64,000 nt of DNA from Cytophagales bacterium Alg240-R148 (GTDB lineage: Bacteria > Bacteroidota > Bacteroidia > Cytophagales > Cyclobacteriaceae), in contig LS999827.1 in NCBI GenBank assembly GCA_900537185.1, positions 315,001 through 379,000 of the forward strand, read 5' to 3'. Of the stretch, positions 9,287 through 17,407 are shown in pieces (position 1 is the first letter of the stretch; every line of letters starts with the position of its first letter). Position numbers and translations under genes: made by a program. The notes under the pieces are model-generated. The model made no database searches and was not told where the DNA came from. It worked only from the letters and a program-made list of their open reading frames with translations.

Positions 9287-10356
9287 TCTATTGTGGTTTC
9301 AAGCTCCAACGTAAGGACCACCAAGTAAGTGTCTTGTTCGTCAAATATTTTTAGTTCGTGTTGTCCTGGATAAAGCAACTCCAATCTCCTCCGCACATTT
9401 TTCAACCCTATTCCTTCTCTGTATTGTGTTTTGTCTTCTGTCTCCAGTTCGCTTTTGCTGTTTTCTACTTTTAATTTAAACTGTGCTTCTTTAACAGATA
9501 AGTCAATGTCCACCCAACTTTCTCCAGTTTCTCCACTTACACCGTGTTTGAAACTATTCTCTATAAAAGGAATGATCACCATGGGCGCAATCGACTGCCC
9601 ACTTACCGCCCCGTGTACATTAAAATTAATATTTAAACGGTTGCCATACCGAATCTTTTCTAACTCCAGGTAGTTTTTGACCATTTCTACTTCCTTGCTG
9701 ATATGTGTTTGGTCCGAATTACAGTCATAGAGCATATAATTGAGCAAGTCCGATAACATCAATACCACTTTAGGGGCCATTTCGGATTTTTTTAATGTCA
9801 ATGCATAAAGGTTGTTAAGTGTATTGAACAAAAAATGCGGATGTATTTGTGCTTTTAAGAACTTAAGCTCCGCTTGCAATTTTTCTTGGGCCATTTTTTG
9901 GCTGGACTCTTTGTCTTTGTACCAATGTTGGAAAAACTTTATAATCACACCTATGGCCACCACAGGATATACATACAGGGACACCTTAATTATTTTAGCG
10001 GGATACCACAGGCGCAATTCGCCCCAATCGTCTGCGTAGTATATGTACGGGTGTTCCACGTAAACCACGGTAACCCAATGTAAAAATCCAATACACAGCA
10101 AGGACAGCATCAAAAACTGTAAAAATTTCAGGTACTGCGATTTGTACAAGTATTTGGGCATTAAATAATACATGGTGAAATACATGGCCACCATTTTTTC
10201 GGGTAAAAAAAGCAGTTGCGACAAAGAGGTCCTATAATAGTCTTCTTCAAAGCTCCCATACAACAAGGAGTAAAAAGAAACATATAGGGTCCAAAAGATA
10301 ATATGCCGGCCTACCCGTGGGATTTTATAGTAATATTTTTCTATGCTGTTCTTCAC
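9283..10356 (-). CDS. LytS/YehU-type sensor histidine kinase (pair 2)
   Basis: 357 residues. Four hydrophobic segments lie between residues about 18 and 145, then a short linker coiled coil, then the His_kinase signature HPHFLFNTLNNLYAL with the acceptor His, and the ATPase part with IIPFIENSFKHG and GIGLKNVRRRLELLYP. It is followed by its LytTR partner with a 4-base overlap. The membrane part looks like a bare 4-TM sensor; no ligand can be named. Confidence 0.94.
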   Translation of the reverse strand: MKNSIEKYYYKIPRVGRHIIFWTLYVSFYSLLYGSFEEDYYRTSLSQLLFLPEKMVAMYFTMYYLMPKYLYKSQYLKFLQFLMLSLLCIGFLHWVTVVYVEHPYIYYADDWGELRLWYPAKIIKVSLYVYPVVAIGVIIKFFQHWYKDKESSQKMAQEKLQAELKFLKAQIHPHFLFNTLNNLYALTLKKSEMAPKVVLMLSDLLNYMLYDCNSDQTHISKEVEMVKNYLELEKIRYGNRLNINFNVHGAVSGQSIAPMVIIPFIENSFKHGVSGETGESWVDIDLSVKEAQFKLKVENSKSELETEDKTQYREGIGLKNVRRRLELLYPGQHELKIFDEQDTYLVVLTLELETTIE

Positions 10357-10592
10357 TGTTTTATATCTTCTCTATAGCAAATTACTCTGTTTTACCTGTT
10401 AAAGGTTTCAAAATCCGTGATTATTCGATAAAAAACAAATTGCTCCCCCTCAACGTATCAATCAAACTCCTCAATGACGTCCATCCCTACTTGTTCCCCC
10501 AAAGTCGAAGTAAGTCGGTTACTCAGCTAAAAACACCTGTTTTTAACAACCGAAGGACAATAATTAAGTAAACCCATACAAACGACACAACT

Positions 10593-12791
10593 ATGAAGGT
10601 TCTTTATGTTACATTTCTAATGGCCATTGTTACCATGGCACAGGCACAACAAAACTATCGGGAAAAATATAAAGTAGAAATCAGCAGCATGGCTAGTGAT
10701 ATAGCCATTGATGGTTCGTTGTCGGAGGCTGGGTGGAACAATGCCTCGTTTGTTCCGTACTTGACCAACCATTGGCCATTGGATACTGGCAGAGCCCAGG
10801 CCCTCACCGAAGTAAAAATATTCCATACAGAAGAATACATTTACATTGGAGCCAAATTATACGACAATGGCAAAAGGATCATTCAATCGCTCAAAAGAGA
10901 TAGCGACAGCCACTGGGACAGCGATAATTTCACTGTAGTTTTAGACCCCACTGGTTCCAGTGCCAATGGGTATATTTTTGGAGTTAATGCCGGGGGTGCT
11001 CAAACCGAGGGCACCTTGTACATAAAAAACAACCAGACGGAGGCCGATTTTAACTGGAACAATAAATGGAGGTCTTCTGTAAAAGAGTACGAAGGGTACT
11101 GGATTGTAGAAATGGCCATCCCTTTTAAATCCATTAAGTACAGTGCTGAAAACCAAGATTGGGGCATCAACCTCATTAGAGGTGACCAAGAAAACAATGC
11201 GTATTCTACGTGGACCAATTTCCCCAACAATTTCAGGGGCATAGAGCTCGGGTACATGGGTGGTCTGCATTTCGAAAAGAACCCGCCTGTAGCCAAGGGC
11301 AAGGTAGTTTTGATTCCATACGCTTTAACCAGCGGCAGCCAAGATTTTGAGGAAGAGAGCAAAGCCAACTACGACGTAGAAGCCGGCTTGGATGCAAAAA
11401 TATCCTTGACTTCTTCTCTCAATTTAGATCTTACCTTAAACCCAGACTTTTCAAATGTAGAGGTAGACCGCCAAGTGACCAACCTTACCCGCTTCAATAT
11501 TTACTTCCCCGAACAACGGCAATTCTTTTTAGAAAATTCCGATTTGTTCGCAGGGTTTGGTTCGTGGGAAGTCAGCCCATTCTACTCCAGAAAAATAGGG
11601 GTGAAAGAAGGAGAAGCAGTTCCTATTTTGTATGGTGCCCGCATTTCTGGCAATGTACTGGACAAAACCCGAGTGGGTATTATGAATGTTCAAACAGGGG
11701 CTTTCGAAGAACTGAAACCTGAAAACAATACGGTGGCAGCCATCCAACAAAATTTTTTAAAACGCTCTTCCTTTAAGGTATTGGCCATGAACAAACAAAC
11801 CAACAAACCGGAAGACGGTGAAGAATACAACAAATTAATTGGAGGGGAATTACAACTTACCACAACCGATTCTAAATTAAGCGGGAAATTAATTGGCCAC
11901 GTTACCAGCAACCAAGAAAAATTGGACAACAATGCTTTTTTAGCTGGCAATATCTCTTTTAATACACGCAACATAGCAGGTGCTTTCAACTACGACTATG
12001 TTCAAGAAAACTACATATCGGAATTGGGTATTGCACCCAGGTTGTACAATTACGACGTAGAAAAGGACACCACCGTACGCAGAGGGTATTACAAATTGAA
12101 CCCATGGATGCGGGTTAACTTCTATGCCAAGCCGGAATCCAAACTGAACATCCATGGCATCAGAACCTGGCACAATTTGTACTACAATATGGATGGTAGC
12201 TTGAACGAACAAAACTTAAATTTAGGGTATGTTTTTATGTTTAAGAACACCAGTAGTATTTGGACGCGCATCAATTACAATGAAACCAACCTACCTTATG
12301 CGGTTGAATTCATTGGGGATGAGTACGAACCTTTGCCTGCTGGCAACTACCAGTACACCCGGGCAGAAATAGAATATTCCACAGACAGTAGAAAACCCCT
12401 ATCCGCCAACTTCAATTGGTCCTTTGGCGATTTCTACAGTGGCACCAACAACAGTTACAAAGTTGGCATGAACTACAGAGCACAACCTTGGGGCAATTTC
12501 TCTTTGGACTACACCATGAACGATGTTCAGTTCAATGAAGTATACGGTTCTAAAACACTGCATTTGGTTGGTGCCAAAACTGAAATTGCTTTTAATAGTA
12601 ATTTGTTCTGGACTACTTTTTTTCAATACAATACACAGGCGGAGAATTTTAATATTAATTCTAGGCTGCAGTGGCGGTACAAGCCAATGTCGGATCTTTT
12701 TATAGTCTATACAGATAATTATGCTACGGAAAATTTGAATGTGAAGAATAGATCCATCGTTATTAAGTTGAATTTTTGGTTGAATTTATAG
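10593..12791 (+). CDS. DUF5916 outer-membrane protein with CBM9-like N-terminal domain
   Basis: 732 residues. A signal peptide (MKVLYVTFLMAIVTMAQA) leads into a CBM9-like beta-sandwich: IAIDGSLSEAGWNNASF, EEYIYIGAKLYD, WDSDNFTVVLDP. The rest fits DUF5916: TEGTLYIKNNQTEADFNWNN, VDRQVTNLTRFNIYFPEQRQFFLENSDLF, then many alternating hydrophobic/polar strands ending in an aromatic residue pattern (IVIKLNFWLNL) that suits a beta-barrel. This family is widespread in Bacteroidota and presumed to be an outer-membrane or surface protein; some members lie beside peptidases or glycan genes. No operon partner here. Upstream 230 bases hold no promoter I can name. Confidence 0.87.
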   Translation: MKVLYVTFLMAIVTMAQAQQNYREKYKVEISSMASDIAIDGSLSEAGWNNASFVPYLTNHWPLDTGRAQALTEVKIFHTEEYIYIGAKLYDNGKRIIQSLKRDSDSHWDSDNFTVVLDPTGSSANGYIFGVNAGGAQTEGTLYIKNNQTEADFNWNNKWRSSVKEYEGYWIVEMAIPFKSIKYSAENQDWGINLIRGDQENNAYSTWTNFPNNFRGIELGYMGGLHFEKNPPVAKGKVVLIPYALTSGSQDFEEESKANYDVEAGLDAKISLTSSLNLDLTLNPDFSNVEVDRQVTNLTRFNIYFPEQRQFFLENSDLFAGFGSWEVSPFYSRKIGVKEGEAVPILYGARISGNVLDKTRVGIMNVQTGAFEELKPENNTVAAIQQNFLKRSSFKVLAMNKQTNKPEDGEEYNKLIGGELQLTTTDSKLSGKLIGHVTSNQEKLDNNAFLAGNISFNTRNIAGAFNYDYVQENYISELGIAPRLYNYDVEKDTTVRRGYYKLNPWMRVNFYAKPESKLNIHGIRTWHNLYYNMDGSLNEQNLNLGYVFMFKNTSSIWTRINYNETNLPYAVEFIGDEYEPLPAGNYQYTRAEIEYSTDSRKPLSANFNWSFGDFYSGTNNSYKVGMNYRAQPWGNFSLDYTMNDVQFNEVYGSKTLHLVGAKTEIAFNSNLFWTTFFQYNTQAENFNINSRLQWRYKPMSDLFIVYTDNYATENLNVKNRSIVIKLNFWLNL

Positions 12792-12888
12792 ATCGTATTT
12801 TTCATCCTTTTTTTAAGCCTGTTTGGAGTTTTCTGAATGGGCTTTTTTTTTTGGTTTTGTTTTGTTCACCATTATACCTACACGGCAA

Positions 12889-14289
12889 TTAAATCACTAA
12901 CTTACTCTCCAACAACACCTTATAAACAGCATCCGATTTTTCCACCAAACTAGAGTTAGCACTTGGCAACTCTATTTCCTTTTGCAAATATTTGTCCAGA
13001 GGGCCCAAATTGAAATCAACACCTATTTCCTGTTCAATTCTGTTAATTAACTGATTGGGGTACAAACGAAAATCATTGTACTCGATAAGAACTACCTCTT
13101 TTCTTTTTGTAAATTGAATTATATATTGATAATAGTTAATCCATTGGGCCAACCAATAGTCAATTTTATCCATCGGTAAATTCAAGTCGTTATCCTGCTC
13201 ACTCAACGAAAAAGGTTTATGACCTAACCCAAATTCATAATGCCCAAGCCAATTCATATACTCTAACACAAATGGATTCTCCGATTGTATTTTACAGTAC
13301 CTTATGTGCTGCTGGAGAAGGGAGTTTGCTTGTTCCAAAGGACTTCTAAATAATAAAACAATGGCACCTTTATGTTTTAATTTAGTAAGAGATGCAAACC
13401 TCAACATAAAATTATTGTTTTTTGCTAAATACATTTTTTGCTCACCTTTCAATAAAATAGATTGGTAGCATAAGTATTGTTCAATATCAGCATCAGATAC
13501 AGTATGAAGACAAACTCTACCTTCCTTAATATAACTATCTTTTAATCTTATTTTCCAAAAATACTCCTCAAACGCCTCTGCTGAGTTGTAACCAAACAAA
13601 ACATTGTCTTTATGGCTCCTTTCCATTAAAACAGTAGACTTAGGGTTGTATACTTTTTTCCACAAATTGGGTGATAACAAAAAAGGCATGTTGGCATAAG
13701 TGAGAGATTTGATTTTTTTTGAATTGGCAAAACTCAAAGTCATTGCTGTAGTTCCGGCCCTTGCCAGACCAGTTACAATTATAAATTTCTGGTTTTGATT
13801 TTGCACGGTCTTTTTTAACATCCAATTTTTTTCTGCCAAAAATAAAGCCCAGGACAAATTCTCGTTATTTAAGATCATCCTATGCAAAAGCATTGATAGC
13901 TCACTATAATCAGCTTTAACACTCAGTTTATTAAACAAAACAAATGGGAGCACTGAAGCCAAAGAAAATATTAATAGGGCAATACCTGATGAAGGGCTTA
14001 AAAAAGTCTCATCATGTGGCGCATAAGCAATGTATAACTTTATTGGTGCTAAAGTAGCAAGGACAGTAAAGGACACTACCAGAATTACTTTTGTCAACGA
14101 AATAAGAGTTTTAGAAAGTTGCTGAATCAAAGCTTTGTGCTTTTCGTCGTCATTAAGCTTTGAGTCTATTATCACGTTTAATAACTCAAGAACACGCTCT
14201 GAAATTGTGATAAACACTTTTCTGAAAAGTACCAGGCAGCTACTAAAAATAACTCCAGCGATAAAAACAACAAAGATGCCCGTACTCAT
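12889..14289 (-). CDS. Membrane-anchored PAPS-dependent sulfotransferase family protein
   Basis: 466 residues. Hydrophobic helices at about residues 4-22, 62-90 and 102-121 anchor the N-terminus. The sulfotransferase domain begins with the 5'-phosphosulfate loop FIIVTGLARAGTTA (GLARAGTT at 174-181); a later LLFRSPLEQANSL (around 310) fits the 3'-phosphate-binding motif with Arg and Ser. Expected reaction: sulfate transfer from PAPS to a hydroxyl or amino group of a glycan, lipid or protein, on the cytoplasmic side. Its start overlaps the stop of the 51-residue membrane protein by 2-3 bases (ATGA), and that gene overlaps the arylsulfotransferase-like gene, so the three are one operon. AT-rich relative to neighbours, suggesting transfer. 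Confidence 0.85.
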   Translation of the reverse strand: MSTGIFVVFIAGVIFSSCLVLFRKVFITISERVLELLNVIIDSKLNDDEKHKALIQQLSKTLISLTKVILVVSFTVLATLAPIKLYIAYAPHDETFLSPSSGIALLIFSLASVLPFVLFNKLSVKADYSELSMLLHRMILNNENLSWALFLAEKNWMLKKTVQNQNQKFIIVTGLARAGTTAMTLSFANSKKIKSLTYANMPFLLSPNLWKKVYNPKSTVLMERSHKDNVLFGYNSAEAFEEYFWKIRLKDSYIKEGRVCLHTVSDADIEQYLCYQSILLKGEQKMYLAKNNNFMLRFASLTKLKHKGAIVLLFRSPLEQANSLLQQHIRYCKIQSENPFVLEYMNWLGHYEFGLGHKPFSLSEQDNDLNLPMDKIDYWLAQWINYYQYIIQFTKRKEVVLIEYNDFRLYPNQLINRIEQEIGVDFNLGPLDKYLQKEIELPSANSSLVEKSDAVYKVLLESKLVI

Positions 14290-14441
14290 TCTCCTTTACC
14301 AAAATGTTTTTTAAAAAACCTTTTTATGGGAATCCAAAGTATTAAAAAAAAACTCACCCCAATAATAATGAGTATTAAAAATATTAAAATTAGGGTTCCA
14401 ACACCCAGGCCCGGTCCAATATAACTTAATATGAAATTCAT
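14286..14441 (-). CDS. Small membrane protein, 51 residues, between two sulfotransferase genes
   Basis: Read directly from the minus strand: ATG at 14441-14439, stop at 14288-14286. The product starts MNFILSYIGPGLGVGT, continues as one long hydrophobic helix of isoleucine, leucine and phenylalanine (about residues 17-37), and ends with WIPIKRFFKKHFGKGE, a basic cytoplasmic tail. The start overlaps the upstream stop by one base (TGATG) and the stop overlaps the downstream ATG (ATGA), which is strong evidence of translation. The YIGPG...G plus helix plus WxPIK/R layout resembles short proteins I recall near sulfotransferase or phosphodiesterase genes; a subunit or membrane partner of the sulfotransferase is my inference. 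Confidence 0.8.
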   Translation of the reverse strand: MNFILSYIGPGLGVGTLILIFLILIIIGVSFFLILWIPIKRFFKKHFGKGE

Positions 14442-15772
14442 CAATTTTTTATGTTTAATTTGCTTAATGTTTCGTCGGTATAAATTCGTGTCCAGTTGGG
14501 TAGGTGGATGTACCCTTTGAACTTGGTACTAAACACCTTTCTAAGCAACACTTTATGTTCATTGAATACGTAAACTTTTCCTTCATTCTGTTCTTCAAAA
14601 AACATATCACCATTTGGGAGTAAATCCATTAAGCCTTCTGTACTAGTGCTTAATTCATTTTCTATCATTTTGTTTTGATACAATTGTGATACACTATCTG
14701 ATTCAAAATCATAAATAATTATTTCATTATAGCCCAATTGATCCATTACGGAGGTAGAGGCATTTTTCTTTTTCACATCTATATAATCATGTAAACTATT
14801 GTTATTAAAAATGCTTATCCTATGCTCATCTAAAATATCTACATCATGTTGTGATAAAAATGGCCCTTGTTTGTACCAAATTATTCTATTTGTTCCGGGC
14901 CTATATAGTACGACCAAATTCAAATTTCTTAAACTAATAAATAGGTCACCCTTTTTCCAAAAAGCAGTAGTACTCAATGCTATTTCAATATCATTCAAAT
15001 GAATAGGGTCCCATGTTTTATTTACGCCAGTATAAAACAATGATTTAAGTCCATTTTCAATTAAAATTTCTGAAACGGATTTACTATACAAAGTATTCCC
15101 GTTTTCACTATCAACTTTAATGATGTAATCATCTCTATAATTAATGTTCTGTTTATTAAAATTGCTTATAGTAGCATTGTTCTCCCTTATTTTGAACTTA
15201 GTTTTTTTTGTTCCACAAACCCAAATAGTATTCCCAATGCCCTTAGTTATGGAATGATGAAACTTCCACTCATCATTTTTCCAAAGAACCCGCGATGTAG
15301 AATCTAACTTCATTAAATTTTCAGATTCAAAAAAACTTAAAACAAGGTCTTTGTTTTCCATTAAAAGAGAATGGAAAGGCCTTAACGATTGAATATTTCT
15401 TTCAGAATTTAGGGTAATATTATCTCTTTTTACAACCCATGAAAACAATATGCTCTCGTCTTTTAAATTACTCAACTCAAATGACCAGTGCCCTAAATCA
15501 GAATTCCAAAATGAACCGAGAGCGTAAAGGTTATAAGTCAAATTGTTTAATTCTTTAAAAGAAGAATCGGCTAAAACATAGGTTCTTGGTGGAGCAATAA
15601 AAAATCGAACAGCTTCATTGGCCTGAGAAGGAAACTCCGAAAAAGCCTGCAAAGGTTTTGTTAAAAACCCTATACTTTCTCCTTTCCCAACTTTCAAAAC
15701 ACCCCAACTATAAATATTTAACATTGCCAAAGCCAGAATTACCGCCGCAACCACCCTTAATTTCTTTAACAT
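14441..15772 (-). CDS. Arylsulfotransferase (ASST)-like membrane-anchored beta-propeller protein
   Basis: 443 residues. An uncleaved or cleaved N-terminal helix (about residues 5-24) precedes a large extracytoplasmic region. Three His-containing motifs match the ASST pattern: FHHSITKG (H172/H173), WDPIHLNDIEI (H258) and LSQHDVDILDEHRISIFNN (H309), each followed by a strand as in the propeller blades of arylsulfotransferases. Known ASSTs move sulfate between phenolic compounds without PAPS, through a sulfo-histidine, in the periplasm. Which His is catalytic here cannot be settled by eye. First gene of the operon with the 51-residue protein and the PAPS sulfotransferase. AT-rich. Confidence 0.75.
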   Translation of the reverse strand: MLKKLRVVAAVILALAMLNIYSWGVLKVGKGESIGFLTKPLQAFSEFPSQANEAVRFFIAPPRTYVLADSSFKELNNLTYNLYALGSFWNSDLGHWSFELSNLKDESILFSWVVKRDNITLNSERNIQSLRPFHSLLMENKDLVLSFFESENLMKLDSTSRVLWKNDEWKFHHSITKGIGNTIWVCGTKKTKFKIRENNATISNFNKQNINYRDDYIIKVDSENGNTLYSKSVSEILIENGLKSLFYTGVNKTWDPIHLNDIEIALSTTAFWKKGDLFISLRNLNLVVLYRPGTNRIIWYKQGPFLSQHDVDILDEHRISIFNNNSLHDYIDVKKKNASTSVMDQLGYNEIIIYDFESDSVSQLYQNKMIENELSTSTEGLMDLLPNGDMFFEEQNEGKVYVFNEHKVLLRKVFSTKFKGYIHLPNWTRIYTDETLSKLNIKN

Positions 15773-16113
15773 ATTCGTTTACCTTATATAACTTTAGTCC
15801 TATGATTACTTATTATAAAATATAAATTTTTCTCGTGATAATAAAATTATTGAATATAATATTGGATAAAATGTTAAATCATATTCTCATTAGAACTAAA
15901 AACATTAATATAATTAAACCGCGTTACTGATTAATACATTTAATGTTTTTGCAAAACCGTTAGTTTGGGAAATGAGGTTCTTCCAACTGTAGGTTTTGGG
16001 TTCATTGTTTTTAGTTTCGTTTTTTGAGTTCGATTGTTTAGGGGTGGTTTTTCTTTTATTTGGGGTTGCTTTTTTACTGGGGTGGCCCATTTTTGCTTTT
16101 TGCTTGATCACGG
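15773..16113. other. AT-rich spacer at the left edge of the accessory island
   Basis: About 340 bases upstream of the ASST-like gene. Very AT-rich near 15800-15930, as expected for the operon promoter, but no clear TAnnTTTG element on the minus strand. Low-complexity ORFs on both strands in 15914-16184 have no recognisable product. I see no RNA gene here. Confidence 0.4.
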
Positions 16114-16154
16114 CGATAGGCGGTGCCTATCGAGCGAGGATTGTGGGATGCAAA
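16114..16154 (+). repeat. Hairpin repeat, copy 1
   Basis: CGATAGGC at 16114-16121 pairs with GCCTATCG at 16125-16132 around a GGT loop, followed by a GCGAG.. and TGTGGGATGCAAAA tail. A second copy lies 79 bases downstream with the same loop and tail but a different stem that still pairs. Confidence 0.65.
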
Positions 16155-16192
16155 AAAAAATCAAGACTGCTAAATAAAAGCTAAAAATACGA

Positions 16193-16233
16193 CAATTGGC
16201 GGTGCCAATTGGGCGAGCATGTGGGATGCAAAA
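16193..16233 (+). repeat. Hairpin repeat, copy 2
   Basis: CAATTGGC at 16193-16200 pairs with GCCAATTG at 16204-16211 around a GGT loop, then GCGAGCA and TGTGGGATGCAAAA. Stem sequence differs from copy 1 on both arms, so pairing is preserved while sequence is not. It directly abuts the recombinase remnant. Confidence 0.65.
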
Positions 16234-16245
16234 GGCGAGAAAAAT

Positions 16246-16383
16246 GGTACCGACTTAAGGTACATACAAGCCCTTTTAGGACATGAAAGCAGTAAAACAA
16301 CAGAAATTTACACCCACATAGCAATCCATGCAATTAAAACTATAAAAAGTCCGATTCAGTTATTAGATTTAAAAAAGAAATAA
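16246..16383 (+). pseudogene. C-terminal remnant of a tyrosine recombinase/integrase
   Basis: 45 codons read GTDLRYIQALLGHESSKTTE then IYTHIAIHAIKTIKSPIQLL and DLKKK, ending in TAA. This is the end of a phage-integrase-type tyrosine recombinase, with the LGH box and the catalytic Tyr in IYTH. The catalytic Arg and the first His region are missing: upstream of GTDLR, where other members read a ..HLLESG-type segment, the sequence is the hairpin repeat instead. It is therefore a truncated gene. It sits at the head of the cassette-like genes that follow, which suggests it belonged to the recombinase that assembled them. Confidence 0.8.
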
Positions 16384-16423
16384 ACGCCACAGTGGCGTTT
16401 AGCCAAATGTTATATGCCATTTG
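16383..16423 (+). repeat. Two adjacent palindromes after the recombinase remnant
   Basis: AACGCCAC at 16383-16390 and GTGGCGTT at 16392-16399 form a perfect palindrome around one base; CAAATG at 16404-16409 and CATTTG at 16418-16423 form a second. Placed directly at the recombinase stop, this could be a recombination site (attI-like) or a terminator lacking a U-run. The 150 bases that follow (16424-16580) hold no gene. Confidence 0.45.
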
Positions 16424-16580
16424 AAAATCCCATCGCACGTTCAAGCACACTTACTGTTCCGTTGCGCTCTACAGCAAAAGAGCTTTCACTTTCCCATTAC
16501 TCAAAAGGTAATAGGTTCAGTTAAACTCTGTATCAATTAAATCAGGCTTAATCTGACATTATTAACATGTGTAATTATAC

Positions 16581-16625
16581 ACTCTAAGATTTGGCAATAA
16601 ATCAAATATTTTGCCGAATCTTAGA
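16581..16625. promoter_or_regulatory. Inverted-repeat operator of the AbiE-type toxin-antitoxin operon
   Basis: The left arm ACTCTAAGATTTGGCAA (16581-16597) and right arm TTGCCGAATCTTAGA (16611-16625) are inverted copies with one mismatch in the core, 13 bases apart. A third half-site occurs before the second gene at 17391. The right arm overlaps the likely TTG start of the antitoxin. AbiEi antitoxins are known to bind inverted repeats in their own promoter, so negative autoregulation is the natural reading. Confidence 0.65.
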
Positions 16626-17387
16626 AAATACTTATATTGGAGAATCGCAAAAAAATCACTCCATATAAATGAGCTTAGAAATGCTTTTGTTTATAATCAA
16701 AGTATTTCGATAAATGACCTGATTCAATTCTATCAAAAGTTTGAAGAAAAGGTCAAAAGGTCAACTATTGATTGGCGTATTTATGAACTTACTAAACTGA
16801 GGATTCTGTTTAGAGTTGGCAGGGGTAGATACTCACTTTCTGAGACTTATTATTTTAAACCAGAGATCTCACGCTCTCTTAAACTTCTATTCGGAACAGT
16901 TAAAAATCAGTTCCCATACCTGAATGTATGTGTTTGGAATACCAAACTCATTAATGAATTCATGTTGCACCAGCCAGGTCGATTTTATACTATTCTCGAA
17001 GTGGATAAAGATGCAATGGAATCTGTTTTTTATGAATTAAAAGATCAGGGAAGAGATGTGTTTCTTAATCCATCTGAGGAAGTGTTGAGCAAATATGTGA
17101 TAAGTAAAAAAGAACCAATAGTAATTGCCAGTCTTATAACAGAAGCTCCGCTTGAAAAAATTGACGGAGTAAAGACTGCCTCTTTGGAGAAGATATTAGT
17201 TGATATATGCAGCAATACAACATTGTTTAGCGCTCAGCAAGGTGCTGAATTAACAAGGATTTATGAAACTGCATTTGAAAAATATACAGTAAGTGAGACA
17301 AAATTATTGCGATACGCAAGAAGGAGAAATAAAAAAGAAGTTGTTCAGCGATTAATTAAAAAACAAAGAGACGGCAATAATTATTAA
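16611..17387 (+). CDS. AbiEi-like antitoxin (DUF6577-type), type IV toxin-antitoxin
   Basis: 258 residues if the TTG at 16611 is used; there is no in-frame ATG before residue about 115 and a stop lies at 16572, so a TTG start is likely. The N-terminal part looks like a winged helix (INDLIQFYQKFEEK, IYELTKLRILFRVGRGRYSLS), as in AbiEi antitoxins. The C-terminal part has conserved-looking ITEAPLEKIDGVKTASLEKILVD. It ends 20 bases before the AbiEii gene, and a half-operator sits in that gap. Expected to repress the operon and counter the nucleotidyltransferase toxin. Could also be read as an uncharacterised DUF6577 protein. Confidence 0.75.
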   Translation: MPNLRKYLYWRIAKKSLHINELRNAFVYNQSISINDLIQFYQKFEEKVKRSTIDWRIYELTKLRILFRVGRGRYSLSETYYFKPEISRSLKLLFGTVKNQFPYLNVCVWNTKLINEFMLHQPGRFYTILEVDKDAMESVFYELKDQGRDVFLNPSEEVLSKYVISKKEPIVIASLITEAPLEKIDGVKTASLEKILVDICSNTTLFSAQQGAELTRIYETAFEKYTVSETKLLRYARRRNKKEVVQRLIKKQRDGNNY

Positions 17388-17390
17388 AAT

Positions 17391-17407
17391 TTGCCAAATC
17401 ATAGAGT
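17391..17407. promoter_or_regulatory. Third half-operator immediately before the AbiEii start
   Basis: The minus strand reads ACTCTATGATTTGGCAA, differing at one base from the left arm of the operator at 16581-16597. It ends one base before the ATG at 17408, so a protein bound here could act on the toxin start directly. Confidence 0.6.

Noticed and set aside
15914-16111. 65-codon minus-strand ORF rich in Lys, Asn and Thr
   Set aside because: Low-complexity composition, no recognisable domain, overlaps a similar ORF on the other strand and lies in AT-rich spacer.
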